A stretch of 64,000 nt of DNA from Acanthaster planci (GCF_001949145.1 NW_019091403.1:1225508-1289507), one strand, 5' to 3'. Shown: positions 11,567 to 24,085, numbered from the stretch's first letter. Translations and numbers: made by a program. Notes: a model not told the origin generated them from the letters alone.

Positions 11567-12484
11567 GTTGAAAGATTTGTCAACTGTCTGTCCTGCTATT
11601 GGGAAGTACACCCGTCCTGAAAAACCGTCTCCTTTGACTTTGGAAAGCATTCTGCCTGACTGCAGAGTGAAGGTAAGATGGCTGATCAAGTGTTAATGTG
11701 AGATTGTCCTGGAGATATTACAGGTTCCAGTGCATTACTCAGTGGACATTTCACGTGATGTCAATGACAGCAGGTTGTTTATGGTGCATCAGGTGTCTGC
11801 TCGATTGCACCTGTTCAGAAGGAAATGATTTGCACTTATGTTGTGGAACACCTACGCAGCACTTTTTACAAAGTGAATTTTTTATAGAACTTGGTCACAA
11901 ACACCAGGAAATAAAAGAGTTAGCGTATAAATGGGAAGCAATAAGGCATGCTACTGAGACTGAAATCCATGCCGTGGGAAAACTAAGAACCTGGATTTGG
12001 TCAGAGTGATGAGTAAGACTTCTTACTGATTTTTCAGAGAGGCATTTTGATTTTACAGAAATTCCGAAGAAAGTAAAATTTTGATGAAACATTAAGCAAT
12101 CTCTTCTTGCATTAAGGCAGTTGTGCATTTTAATGCTCAGGTTTGCCGTGTTGTCATTTACTATTCTGTGAGCTAAGCAGGAATGCTGAAAAAAGTTTAA
12201 TTCTTGGGTGGGACTCGAACCCGAGACCTTCCCTTGTTGAATCACAGTTTTCAGCCAGCCCAGGAATGAATTTCCAAAATTGATAATTGGAATCAACAGA
12301 ATAATTGATCGCTGCATTGGCATACCAAACCCACAGACCTAAATGTGTTGTGACACAGGTGCATTTTCAGGAACTAACTTTTTGTGTCCTGTTCTGTTGG
12401 TTGTTCTGTTTGTGTTTGCAGGAAGCCAAAGGCTTAAGCTCCTTCTGGATCAACTATGGCAAGTTTCTACCGAGCATGAAATGA
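11567..12484 (+). CDS. Last two exons of an unidentified plus-strand gene (partial)
   Basis: The penultimate exon, 11567-11672, has the acceptor GTGTGTTTTTAG and donor AAG/GTAAGA. One open frame reads LKDLSTVCPAIGKYTRPEKP and then SPLTLESILPDCRVK. The terminal exon, 12422-12484, has the acceptor TTTGTGTTTGCAG. It reads EAKGLSSFWINYGKFLPSMK and then TGA. The two join in phase 0, giving a 55-residue C-terminus. The first exon enters with one base of a split codon, so earlier exons lie upstream, probably beyond the minus-strand GIY-YIG-like gene, which would then sit inside an intron of this gene. A candidate polyadenylation signal AATAAA is at 13109-13114. I do not recognise the protein. The sharp splice sites and clean frame make a real gene likely. 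Confidence 0.55.
12187..12330 (-). repeat. tRNA-like SINE remnant, minus strand
   Basis: Minus strand CTCGGGTTCGAGTCCCACCC carries a near-consensus B box (GGTTCGAGTCC). It is preceded by CTGGCTGAAAACTGTGATTC and followed by AAGAATTAAAC. It shares its B-box context with 11.4 and 17.4 kb. It lies in the intron before the terminal exon at 12422. Confidence 0.4.
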
Positions 12485-14582
12485 ACACAGGTGCTTGAAA
12501 ATCAACATGATAAAACCCAAAGAGTTTTTACTGTCCCCAGATTTGCTAGGCACACACTCTCAACACTTATCTACAGTTTTAAGAGTCTTGTAAATGACAG
12601 AAGACCCGCATTTCTACACTTAATCTTTGGATTCAGATAATTTTGCAGGGTTTGTTTGAGTCATGGAAAACCTGGAAAGTCATGGAATTTAATTCATGAG
12701 AAAGAGTATGAACTCTGTTTTGTGTGGCACATCTTTGAGGTTTCGCATTCGGCTGTTTGCTTTAAAACTTTTTAACGTCTGATATTGATTTGATGTGGTA
12801 TTTTGCATCATACTTTCAAACTACTCCAGAGAAAAGTTAACTTCCAGAAAACTCATAAAACTTATTATCTGCAGGAAAAAAATGGTTTTATGATGGTCTC
12901 ATTAAAAGTACTTAAGCCTCCTGAGAGAAAGAAAATGGGCGAAGAAAACAGCTTTGTTGAACGAAGGTGAAGTGTCTTAATTAAAAATGTTGTTGAATAT
13001 TAAGATAGTTCGAGATTGTTATCATCTGTATATAGTATTTATTGTCACTTATCAAAGAGCGTCATGGTTTACGATAACGTTAATATTGTATTCTGTGAAA
13101 CATTTGTAAATAAATTCTTCTTGTTGCAGTGCTGTTCTCTGCGTGTCGTATTTGTCAGTTCTTGTCTGCAAAACGTCAGAGAGATATTTGTTACGCTTGT
13201 AACACCTAGCCTAAACCGGCACTTTACCGAAACCGGCATGACCTCCCATTCCCGTTAAATTCCCTCCCGAGTTGATATCCTGGGAAAAAAATAACACACG
13301 TCATGATCCAATCTGGAACTGGTTACGGATGAATACCAAGAAAGTGAACACATGGCAAATGTTATTGTTTTAATAAGATCACGGAATTAGGGATAGTCGT
13401 GGCAAGAGACAGAAAAAAGGCTACCTTCGACGGGAGTGTACTGACCGGTGATGAACCAGAAATTGGCAAATTGGTGACATTACGATAAGGACTTTAAGGA
13501 CAGACATTTCGCTCTTCTGATTGAGGGGTTAATATGTAACCTAGATGCTTGAATAGTTTCTAAAGACAAGATACACTCCAATTTTTCTCGATGACGGTTT
13601 ATAGTGGATTGATTTCGAAGATGAAAAATGTATGCAACGGTGTGCAATTGCGTACATTGGGATTCCATGTCGTCTACAAACCAAACGTCAGAAAGATTAG
13701 AGCACTGTGCTCCTTGGTGTCCTGTTGGAACGATTTTGTTTCAAAGATGAGTCGGTTTATTACTAGAGGAGGCACTAATGATGCGAAATTTCCTTTGGGA
13801 TATAACTGCTGGATCTCTGCGGTCACCGGAAATCCAAATGTTTGGCGATGTAGGAAAATGCGTGAAATGGCAGATTTCAAAGAGGTCAACAATTAACGTT
13901 CGCAAAGGACGGAAGGTGGAAAAGCCCTTTTTGAAGAGAATGTTTATTAACAAACATCGTAGCAACTTCACCGAATATTGGAGGGAAATGGTTCATTTGA
14001 CATTTTTCCGGCATTTTTCAATCGACATTATTGTGCTTGTGCTGTATCATGCTGGTATAAATTCTTTTTAAATGGCCAACTTGGCCAAAGTAGAAAACTT
14101 TAAATTTGACCACTGGTTTCCTTTCAGAAGAAGAAATTTTGATTGAATCATTGTTTTCTCTATTGGATGATCATTTCCCCCCACAGTATTGAGTATTTAC
14201 ATTTAAACACATCTGCGTCACCTTGGAATCCAGCCCTATCATCCTAGTTGCAGCTTCCGTAAACTATATCTCTGCGGTGACCAGAAAAAAACCGGAACAG
14301 GAGCAGTGTAGACACAGCCAAAGAGAGGAAACAGTAGGCGGATGTGAACAAAAGCCTTGTCCTCTTATAGCTAGATAACCAATCAGCAAATCATTGTGAT
14401 GTGAGAGGGTGCATCTAATGAAAAGTGGTGTGAAATGCCATTGTTTTAAGTTTATGTGACTGAGCAGTTTTATTTTGGTGGTTAACTCGAGTCACGTTGA
14501 TACTGAGCTGATATTTGTGAACTGTGTTAATTGAAGAGTGAAGCTGTTTTCTTGTGTTTCGATTTCACTGATTGACAAACGC
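12485..14582. other. 3' UTR of upstream gene, then intergenic
   Basis: The first 630 nt are probably the 3' UTR of the gene ending at 12484 (AATAAA at 13109). The rest has only short overlapping frames without splice support. The end holds the 5' UTR and promoter of the Ig receptor at 14583; no TATA box was identified. Confidence 0.4.
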
Positions 14583-16394
14583 ATGATGATGGATGCAACC
14601 CGGGTTGTATCACCCAGTGTGCTGTGGGTTTTGCTGCTGTGTTTGACGGCAGTGGCGGCTCAGCCGAGGATCGATATTGCTCCTCAGACAACCACTGTTG
14701 TCGCACGCGGCACTGTCATCCTTCGCTGCAGAGTCAGTAATAAGGGCATGTATACTGTCAACTGGATAAAATTTAACAAAGTGATTAGCAACGATGATTC
14801 AATTGTACCCGTTGCCGTCCCCTCTACCCGATACTCCATTGTAGGAGACCCAAACCAGGGGAACTACAGCTTGAAGATTACAGATATTTTGCTTTCGGAC
14901 GGTGCTTCTTTTCGGTGCCAGCTCCGAGCACCTGCTTCAGGAGGTGAGGACATTGTCTCAGACCCAGCTACTCTTATCGTCCAGCATCCACCGGCAGAAG
15001 GTTACCCCCAGTGCTCCCCCGACTATCAAAGCTTCACGGGGCTGCAGGTTGGGCAGCAGGTCAACTTCTTTTGTTCCACGGAGAGGGGCGAGCCGGCAGC
15101 ACACTTGAATTGGACCCTTGATGGAGCTGAGATCCCAGCCAAACTGACCGAGTCCACACCAGGTTTCATTGGATTGAACTTCGCTAGAAATGTCACCACA
15201 GAAGACGACGGGAGAGTCTTCATCTGTATCTTGACACACGACCTCTTACCAGAACCGAGGACTTGTCAGGTAGGACCGTTAGATGTAATCTTCCCTCCTG
15301 TGAAGACCACCATCAAACCTACACCTCGTGTCCCCAAGGAAGGCAGAACACTCCTCCTGGTTTGTGAAGCATTTGCCAACCCCATCTTAGATATGACTTA
15401 CACATGGTTCGTCACGCCACCAACCCCAGAGATTGGGGAGAGGCAAGTAAGCAGAGTCAGTAGACTTCAGGGTAGCATATGGGTGTTAGGAGATGTTACT
15501 CATGAAGATGAAGGCACAGTGGTTGTCTGTGAGGCTAGAAACAATCTTGGAGCACTCAACGCCTCCTTTACGATCGACGTCTTCAAAAAAACCACACCTC
15601 CTCCGCGCCCGACACCACCTCTTGTCGTCCCCACCAGAGGCCAACCACCGGTCACTGCTGCACCTAAATCAGGAGTTCTTACGACGCCCTATGTCATCAT
15701 TCTCATTCTAATCGCAGTGGCATTGCTCCTATTGACTATCGCTTTGGTCATTTTTGTTGTGAAGAGGAAAAAGCAACCGTCCACTGCTGTCATCACAGTG
15801 ACTGATTTGGACAACATGCACGCTGACGTGCACTCCCTAGCCTCCTTCGGGAACATTTCCCGTCATGGCACGCCTTACCTCGACCGTGTCGACTATGAAC
15901 TCAACAGAAGTCGCTCTCACAGCAGGGACATGTTCGACAGTGTCAGTCTGGACTCAGCCTCTGCTCTGGTACGGTTGCAATCTCGCGAATCCCCCACCCG
16001 TAGAAAGCAAAGCGTGGACTCTCTAGGTAAACCCCTCCGCTATGATCAGAATCATCGGGAGTACCGCAGCCCAAGCAACGGTTCTCCCACTCACCGCCCA
16101 GCCAAGCGTCTGGACTCCTCCCCCATCAAGGAGCGCAAACTCAGCGAATCGGCACACAGCCAAGCCGGTCGTCCCTTACCCAAGATTACCGAGCCGGTTC
16201 AACAGAATGAGTACGCTGAGGTGACACCAGTCGCTGTCCGTAAGAAATATAACGAGTCTCAGCTGTCGGTTACATCTCCAGAGTCAGGTTTTGGTGAGGA
16301 CGACGTACTCATCAAACCTTTGAATGGCGCTTATCCATCTCAGTCTTCTAATAACTGTAACTGTAGCCGTAAGATGTCCCATGTCGAAGTCTGA
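14583..16394 (+). CDS. Ig-domain type I membrane receptor 1, Kirrel/nephrin-like
   Basis: 603 residues in one exon. Translation probably starts at one of three consecutive ATGs at 14583; the frame is open a little further upstream but without an ATG. Signal peptide 1-26 (ends LTAVAA). Ig1, 27-133: Cys49-Cys112, Trp61; the segment TRYSIVGDPNQGNYSLKI is typical of the Kirrel/nephrin (IRM) adhesion family. Ig2, 141-236: canonical Cys164-Cys215 plus an extra pair, Cys144 and Cys228. Ig3, about 240-334: Cys261-Cys316. A Pro/Thr-rich stalk follows (337-369), then a transmembrane helix at 370-393 ending KRKK. The tail of about 210 residues is Ser/Arg-rich with NEYAEV (Tyr544), and the protein ends HVEV, a class II PDZ-ligand shape. 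Probable role: cell adhesion or recognition at the plasma membrane. It is the first of a cluster of related receptors. AATAAA follows 24 nt after the stop. Confidence 0.93.
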   Translation: MMMDATRVVSPSVLWVLLLCLTAVAAQPRIDIAPQTTTVVARGTVILRCRVSNKGMYTVNWIKFNKVISNDDSIVPVAVPSTRYSIVGDPNQGNYSLKITDILLSDGASFRCQLRAPASGGEDIVSDPATLIVQHPPAEGYPQCSPDYQSFTGLQVGQQVNFFCSTERGEPAAHLNWTLDGAEIPAKLTESTPGFIGLNFARNVTTEDDGRVFICILTHDLLPEPRTCQVGPLDVIFPPVKTTIKPTPRVPKEGRTLLLVCEAFANPILDMTYTWFVTPPTPEIGERQVSRVSRLQGSIWVLGDVTHEDEGTVVVCEARNNLGALNASFTIDVFKKTTPPPRPTPPLVVPTRGQPPVTAAPKSGVLTTPYVIILILIAVALLLLTIALVIFVVKRKKQPSTAVITVTDLDNMHADVHSLASFGNISRHGTPYLDRVDYELNRSRSHSRDMFDSVSLDSASALVRLQSRESPTRRKQSVDSLGKPLRYDQNHREYRSPSNGSPTHRPAKRLDSSPIKERKLSESAHSQAGRPLPKITEPVQQNEYAEVTPVAVRKKYNESQLSVTSPESGFGEDDVLIKPLNGAYPSQSSNNCNCSRKMSHVEV

Positions 16395-19300
16395 TGCAAG
16401 AGTCGATTAGTCGGTTTAATAAAGGGCAAGAGTCGATCCGTCTGATGAAGGTATGAGAGCCGAATGTCGCGGTATGATCAAAGCTTTGCTTGCTAAGTTC
16501 CCTGATTGGAAGATCGAGAAAATGTAATTGCTGATGACATAACAAGAAATACAAACATGTTTCGCACAACAGATAGATTTAAGACCGTTGTTTGTATTTG
16601 AGTAACAAGTAACAGATAAATTCTCGAGAACAACGGCTCAAGTTGAAATCGGCAACCAACGATCGACCAAAAGGGATAAGGCACTAAGAGGCAGGTGGTC
16701 AAGGACAAAGGTCAGGAGTCGAGGGTCAGAAACTTTTTCAACAAATGTCAAAGGTGTCAAATTCTGATGGACAAAAATGTAACATCAAGGTTTCTTTAAA
16801 TTAAAGATAGCAGGAAATCAACAAACTCAGTTTAATTGTATCATTTAAACTTATAAACCAGGACTTTATGACAGTACCATTCCGTGCTGTAAAGAACCTA
16901 ATGCGTAGAAGATGATTTTTTCTTTCCTGGAAAGGATCTTTAGCTTGTGAAAGTTGTGGGTAGAAAATGGTGATTGAAGATTCTGCTGTTAGATTGAAAA
17001 GAATTAAGCATCATTTTGATGTGAACGGGATGGAGCATACAAAATGAGTTGACTCAGCACGGTGTGGTAAAATTTATTTCAGGCAAATTGAAAACTTGGG
17101 AAAGTGTTGTGCTGTAGCGCTAGAAATCTTCTGGTGATTTCTACGATTGTATGACGGGATCGTGTGTATGGAGTGAGCGTATTAAAGATCCTACGCTTGC
17201 TGTGCCATTAGAGAGGCCACTAATATGAAAAATGCAATGTAATTTTATAATTTTAATACCAGAGTTGGTAATTGGAAAGGCATTGTTCAAAGTATGCAAT
17301 AGTTTAGCTTTTTGTACTAGAAGTTCCTTGTATTGTTTGTAGTTAAAGTTGTATGTGATTAGTTTTTTATCCGGGTGAGAACTTGAGCATGATAATTATT
17401 GGCTAGCTTATTCAACGAGTCCAAGGCGGCAGTTCAAGTCCCACTCGGGTAACTTTAATTTTATGGATAACCGTAACTTACTTGTAGAAATGAACTATTC
17501 CATAAATATTTTGAGAGATGGAATTTTTGGGTGAGGTGGAGGGATGAAAAATAATCTTCTGATCTCAGAGTTTGAAGCATTTTGTTCGGAAGGGAGAAAT
17601 CGTTTGAGACAAGTGATTCAGCGTTCGACTGTGGCGTTGTTTACATACGCGTTGACGTTGGAAAGTTGTAGGGTGTTAAAACTTTAGAAAAAAAGGAAGG
17701 AAAAAAGGGTCAGACGTTACACTGCTTGGGCTTTTCGTAAATATAGAAGTTTTATTTTTTAAATTCTGCTTTTAATAATCGTAGTTTGTATCAATGTGTT
17801 CAATTTTAAAATAAAGTTAGAATTATTTCCTTATTGATCGCACGAAGACATAAATTTGATGATTGAAGTATAGTTAACTTCTTTCGGGATACAAAGAGTT
17901 GCAAGACTTCTTTCAAAATACTGTCTCAAAATGTCTGCTAAGTTGACATGGCCTTTAAAACGTGCCTCTTTGTTTAGATATCATGACTTTAAATAATTAA
18001 CAGCTGAGCTATTTTGATTCTTGTAAACATTTAGTTCACTTAAATATGTATGAAGTAAAATCGACATTTGAGACATATGGTTTCAGGTTGTGTTTAATTA
18101 AATTTCTCAGTTTTAACTTCAATAAAATTTCTTATCAAATTAGGTTTAAATCGTCGATTTGTCGCAGTGCTGTTTAATAGTTTTAGGCCTAAAGACTTTA
18201 ATTACTTTCTTGATGGTTTCATGGAGGTGGACAGACGTGGCGGTCATGACTTCGTTGCACGTGACGTCAGGAAACCTTGGGCGGGGTGTTAGGAATTAAG
18301 GGGGTGTGAATTGAGTAAAAAGGTATAGTCTTGTCACGGGTCAGAAGTCAGACGGAAGTACATGTATTTCCTACTGTGATGAAGAAGACTTTCCCATAAC
18401 TTGTTTAGTTGTGTGTAGGCCTACAAGTTCCCAGTCTGCACGATTTCAGCCTACTGGGTCCATTACCCTTAAGATTAAGGCCCTACGTGGCTTGAAATTA
18501 CACACGACTCTACGGGAAGCGGCTGCAACCACAGCCATGGACTTGTGCGTAATCTCAAGCCACAGCCAAGTAATTTGGAGACATAGCCTCAGACAGCTAG
18601 ACGTGCGTGCGGTTACCAGTGGTGACCTTTGACTTTGGTTTGTTCGTTTTTGCATCACACCGGAAGGGAGATATTTATCAGGCGGAAGCTAGAGACCAGC
18701 AAGCGGCGTGTCCGTTTCCCGCCCAAAAATGAGAATAAAGTTGTAGGTTCTGAACTGAGTCAGACGACATCTGCTGAGAACATTCCTAAAAGATAGCTTT
18801 ATACGGTATGAATTGCATCATCAATTTAGATCATAAATATTTCATTAGCAATTTGATTACAGGATACACCCACCGATGTTTCTTGTGTTGCCGGTAGAAA
18901 GCTCCGTATTGTTATCAATAAATTATTACTACCTGTGGTGATCGATGACAACTATATTCCCTCAAGAAATGCTGCTTCCATAAATGCCGTAGTCTTTGAA
19001 CTGAAATGTTCGTGTCAATTCTTTCGAGTGCGGTTGCAGGACCTCCTATGTGATTCTGATGCAGAATTCGAAGTCAAATTTGATTATTGGACACTCTCCC
19101 GCCAAAATGACTCGAGGGTGGTGGCGCTCTTGGCAGCGCCTGATGTTCTTTGAATCGAGAATTTTTATTAGTGTTTTAGAGTAGGCCTATTCTCCACATT
19201 TCGGATAAGACCCACAAAACTGTATAAATGATGTCGTCTCTTGGACTACACTTCATAGACATCCAAATTGTACATGTTTCCCTAAATTGTACGTGTGGCA

Positions 19301-19970
19301 TAGAATGGAACTTTTGAGGGCAATTGTCATGAGCCATGAGAAAGTTATAACGCGGCTGGAAATAACACGGCTCTCGTGCAAGCACAAAGCCATCCCTGGC
19401 TACAGCTTAGTTGATTCGGATACGGCTATGAGGGCGCTGTACTATTTTACGCAGCTGTTGTTTGATGCTTTGCTATGTCACACGACGAAAAGTCGTTGAG
19501 GGCGCATTACGTAATCGCTATTCAACCCTTCACAAAGGGAATTAAAAACAGTTTGCATGTTGTACGAGAATACATAAAAGTCTCCCGGAAAATTCGTCCT
19601 TAAAAACATAGTGCACTTGTAAAAATCTGTATTGTCTGTCCCAAATTACATTCGAAGAAATAATGGAATTTAGTTTTCTGTTTCCAACTTTGGCGACACA
19701 TTCGTGACCTCATTTTTGGTACCCCTGTTACTTAAGGTTCCACCTTTCTTACTGTGGAAGGACAAGTGTTTAGCATAACAATAGAGCACACGGTTAGGAA
19801 TTCTATGTGGTGAAGTATTCAGGTCCTTCTGAAGACACCCACGCCCTTGATCCAGTACAAAGTGTGATGAGGTGGGGAGGTCTTGCATTTAAAACGCCGT
19901 CGTAGTCAGTTTCTTATCTCCGCTGTATTTCCTCTACTTTGCTCGTCCCGTTGTACTTCGATCGGGAAGA
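16395..19970. other. Intergenic, no gene seen
   Basis: 3' flank of receptor 1 and 5' flank of receptor 2. It includes AATAAA at 16418 and another near 17810, a SINE remnant at 17.4 kb, and three TAGGCCTA octamers (about 18185, 18415 and 19182). Short frames at 18.4-18.7 and 19.0-19.5 kb have no supporting features. TTTAAAA at 19888 is a weak TATA-like candidate for receptor 2. Confidence 0.4.
17405..17460 (+). repeat. tRNA-like SINE remnant
   Basis: GGCGGCAGTTCAAGTCCCAC with following TCGGGTAAC matches the B-box region of the remnants at 11.4 and 12.2 kb (RGTTCRAGTCCCACYC). The A box is degraded. Confidence 0.35.
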
Positions 19971-22900
19971 ATGTTGTTTTTCCTCCTTGTGTCCCTGGCG
20001 ACCTCACCGCTGGTCTTCGCGGTGGCAGACACTCCGAAGTTTGTACTCCAACCGCGGGATACGTCGGTTATTTACGGTGAAACAGTGACTCTGTACTGTT
20101 CGGTCAGCGGTGAAGAAGGCGCCCAGTTTGTGTGGATCAAAGACGGCAGCGTCATCACTCGCGGCTTCTCCATACTGACCACTGACTCACACCGGTTTTC
20201 CATCGGTGTGACGGGCACTGGAAGCTACAACCTGGTGATTACTGACGCGCAGGCTGGAGACTCGGGTTCTTACCGCTGTGTGGTGACAACGGGCGGTACC
20301 GGGTTGATTTCTAACACCGCCAACCTTCAGGTTTGGTCTCCACCCGTTGTTGAGTATCCTACATGCTCCGGGGCGGGGTCTAACGAGGTAGCGGTCGGAG
20401 AGACAGTTACCTTGTCCTGTGATGTAGAGGGAGGTAATCCTAAGGTCCAGCTCTTCTTGAACAAAGGAGATGTCGCAGTGGAGACCAGAGAAACCACTAC
20501 AGGAATATCGTAAGTTGATTTTTTGGAAAAAATTTGCATTCTGACTCCACTTTTCTCATCATAGGCCTACATCATCTCAATAAACGTCAGTCATTACAGA
20601 AATGCTGGAAAGACACGAATTCTGGACTGAGAAACATTTACCGATGTTGTTGGGAAATACTTAAAAAATTCTCATCACTCCCTATAGACTTGGCACACAA
20701 CTTCTGAAGTGGAGTCAGGAAGCAACTTTTTTTTTCAAAACTGCATATGTAATCCTTCAGTTTTCTCAGAAAGCATTATTTACATCTATTCATAAGAGCC
20801 CTCCTACATGGCTGCCAGGATTTAAGATCACGTACTGTCTTCAAGTTAGTTTTTGCATCTCGTTGCCTTGGAAGGAAAGCGTCCCATATACAGAAAGCGC
20901 TTGACACCCTGTGCACAAACCCTATGAAAGTGGTCTAAAAAATCCTGTTTTGAAAGTACATGCTTCAACGTTTTCATTGCTAAAATTGGCTTTTTAGGGC
21001 ATATTACTTCCTGTTGCCTAATAAACTACTGCAAGGAGAAATTCGTGATGTCGTATATGGAACTCTTACTGTACTGGAAGAATATTTAATTGAAGTTGGT
21101 CGACTTTTGAACAAGTTTTCATGAAAAGTGCCCTCTGTTGGCCACTCGTGGGTATTTTCATGAAAACCACGAAGGCGGAGGTGTGTGCTCAATTGAAAGA
21201 AAAGGTATGTTTGAATCAAAGGTTGGAAAAGATAAGGTATGTTACGCCGAATTCACTCTTTTGCTATTTATTTGTTTCTGTAGTTTTAGTAACGAGGAGA
21301 TCAATCCCAGTTTTGAGAAAGAGCGTTTTTAAGGGATTCTCACCATTTTATTAATTAAAGAACATGTCTTCTGACAAAGACGTCTTGCAAAGAGATTATC
21401 GGAGTGAACCAACCTTGTACAGATAAATTAAACTTGTCACTTTGATGAGCTAAAAAAGATGTTATTTAAATTCGATGACTAAGAAGTAAAAAGTGACTTA
21501 AGTTTCCACTTCACTCGTTAAACAATACAGGAAGTTTGTTTAATTTTAAAGGCAACATGCGAAAGATGTTTGCACAAGCGCATTTCATGCGACAATGTCA
21601 TCGTGAGTGGTATTTCACATTGACAGCTCCGATGTCTCTATTAAGGTTGTGCGGTTTTTATTCAACTTTGTAACAACACCACCCTGTTCAGCATATCCTA
21701 ACAAATCATATTTCGGCTGAGGTAAATTGGTGCTATAAAATCCCCACTTTACGTGGAAAATTGTTGTCGTATACGTTGAATTATATAAGTTTATTTTTAC
21801 ATAATTATCCACGATCGGTACGGTAGTCAAGCAGGTCATTGTGACATGCATTCTGAATCGAATTGTTGAGTGTACTGCTAGGGGCAAGTTGGAGCGTTCA
21901 TGATTTGCCTGGTTGCCCATTTTATGAGCAAATCAGTTGGGATGATGGACCACTTGTAACCGATGGCGGTCGATAGAATGTTGATGTATAAATCCAGAGA
22001 TTGTAAAAGTCGTACAGTGTGGGATTTTTAACACTTAGAGGATTATTCTTTTACTTTTGCACCGACGTCCAACCATAGTCTTAGCAGCCACTCGCAGGAA
22101 ACACGCGACTGTGACGTCATAAGTACAGACTATAGTCGTGACATGTTTGGCATACAGGCGCTTAGTCGTCCGCGCTTTTCAAGCCGAAATGCAAACATCT
22201 TAGCAGCATGGAGTGCATCTGAAATGTTTGATCCGTCAATCGACAACGTATGATTATAAAATATTTTGACTTAGTGGTTGAAGAATCGTTTATTTATACT
22301 CCACATTTTACCAGTGTAAACTAGTACACTGGACAAGTGCTTTGTGTATGCCCAGACGGTTTTGACTCAGATTGTAGTGGCACTGGGAAAGTTGGTACCC
22401 GTATTCTTGAGGTTTGACCTCGTGTGTAAAAGGCATTGCGGGTGCACCATTTGAAAAGTAGCTAAAAACTGAACCGAAATGATCCACGCTTGTGCAAGAC
22501 GTATGGGGTTCGATTTTTTGTGAATTCCACTGAGGGTGAAAGGAAAACGTAGTGTAGCAGCCTGGCAGGAGGGAGGGGTTGCCCACGCCCTTTTCTCCTA
22601 AAATCTCATTCGTTTGGGCAAAATAAAACCGAACGAGATCATTCTTCAGGTAGGTACTGCTTCAAGTCTTATGTTACTTTAATTTGCTGTCAATTTCATT
22701 TTATTAATCATATACACGATTAAACAAATTTTACAAACTGATTTTGTTGAGGCGATTGTTTCCTCCCTCTTCGTGGCAGGTATGACTGGACTGTGACGGA
22801 GTCAGACGAAGCTGCTGAGTTTGTTTGCATCGGTACTCATCGCTTCTGGGCAGAACCACGCACCTGTCGGTTCGGACCATTCCATCTCGTCCATGGGCCA

Positions 22901-24085
22901 CCTAGCCTGAATCTGGTACCGGCTGAGACGACAATCCAGGCCGGCCAGTCTGTGTCTTTCCTCTGCAGTGCCGAGTCGGCGCCCAGAGCATCATACACGT
23001 GGCTTGTCGGCGGCGAAGAGGTAGATAGTAATGGTGGTAGTACGGCGCGAATGACGGTACACGAGGTCGGAAGTAGCAGCATCCTCCTCGTACGCGATGT
23101 TGGGAACGAGGATCAGTCACTTCAGGTAGGCCTAAACAGTTCAGTACGAGGTACTAATTCAAGCCCCATTGAAAACAGAGTAAAATCAGAAACTGAAATC
23201 TGAAACACAAATTAATTGTCTTGTCCCTTTCAATTTCTTTTAAATCTTTTGTGGGTTAACCGATTACATTTTTAAGTATTTCCACAAAAAATTACCCACC
23301 GAAAAGTGAGTTTTTCAAAGTGACAACCCTCGACTTTCTCGGGCACCTAGGACCCTTTTTCAACCGTAGTTTTTAGCCATTCTGCTCTCACATGAAAGCT
23401 CAAAGACCCAGGGAGTTCAACCTGGCAACGATTTACACAATCTCACCATTTGGGAGGCCAAATAATCTCCTTTTCAAAAGATACTGTGTGGGGATTTTTA
23501 ATGCTGATGAACTGCTATGGCCAGAAATTCTCACTTGAATTAGCAGAATGTTCCCTGAAACGTGTCTCCCTCCGCTTGCAGATTATGTGTGTTGTGAGTT
23601 CGGCAACGGGCACAATGTCTGCTGGGGCTGTCGTTCACGTGGAGCCTGTCTACACTGCTGTCACTGGTCCTCCACCAACCCAAGAGCCATCATCCAAAGA
23701 CAACGACAGTGACCAGGCAGATTCAGACACCACCAATGATCGTACATCCGCCGAAAGGAACGACGAGAATGACAATATCGCCGACGACGAGCCGGAGATT
23801 TACAAACCTGCCAACATCAATCTCGTCGTTGGGGGCGCCGTGGCTGGAGTTGGTGGTCTGCTCATCCTGGTAATAGTGATTGCGTTGATCTTTAGGCGAG
23901 GTCGGGCTTCCAGAAGCAGAGCGAGCAGATCGACCGAGAAACTAGCAGTTGGTGCCCAAGATGACAGCGATGTCTACTTCCGAAGCCGCTTCGTTGGCAT
24001 TGCTCGCTCTTGGCTGTTCCCAGTCCACCGGGATACACAAAAGGGAATGGCAGCTTCTATGGCAAGTCAACAAAATCAGTCTTAG
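19971..24085 (+). CDS. Ig-domain type I membrane receptor 2, three exons
   Basis: CDS 19971-20509, 22780-23125, 23582-24085; 462 residues. Donors ATC/GTAAGT and CAG/GTAGGC and acceptors GTGGCAG and GCTTGCAG preserve frame (phases 2 and 0). Without splicing the frames stop soon. Signal peptide about 1-19. Ig1: Cys43, Trp55, Cys103 (DSGSYRC). Ig2 is split by intron 1 and carries the cluster's extra cysteines (EYPTC before the B-strand cysteine, EPRTC after the F-strand cysteine). Ig3 is split by intron 2 just before the F strand (IMCVV). An acidic, probably extended stalk of about 60 residues follows, then a transmembrane helix at about 374-398 ending RRGR. The tail of about 60 residues has no ITIM-like site and looks truncated compared with its paralogues; a further 3' exon by alternative splicing cannot be excluded. 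Its closest relative in the window is receptor 1. Confidence 0.85.
20860..21010. repeat. Diverged dispersed repeat, copy A
   Basis: Lies in intron 1 of receptor 2. CTTGACACCCTGTGCACAAA, CCTATGAAAGTGGTCT and a following TTTTCATTGCTAAAATTGGC parallel 41085-41215 (CTTGACTCCCTGTGCGTAAA, TCTATGAGACTAGTCT, TTTTCACCACTAGATTTG) in the same order and spacing. The family is unknown. Confidence 0.5.

Noticed and set aside
14538-14582. Extension of receptor 1 upstream of the ATG cluster
   Set aside because: The frame is open, but the first codon is GTG; the three ATGs at 14583 give a standard signal peptide.
11390-17460. tRNA genes at the three B-box matches
   Set aside because: No matching A box or cloverleaf; best explained as SINE remnants.
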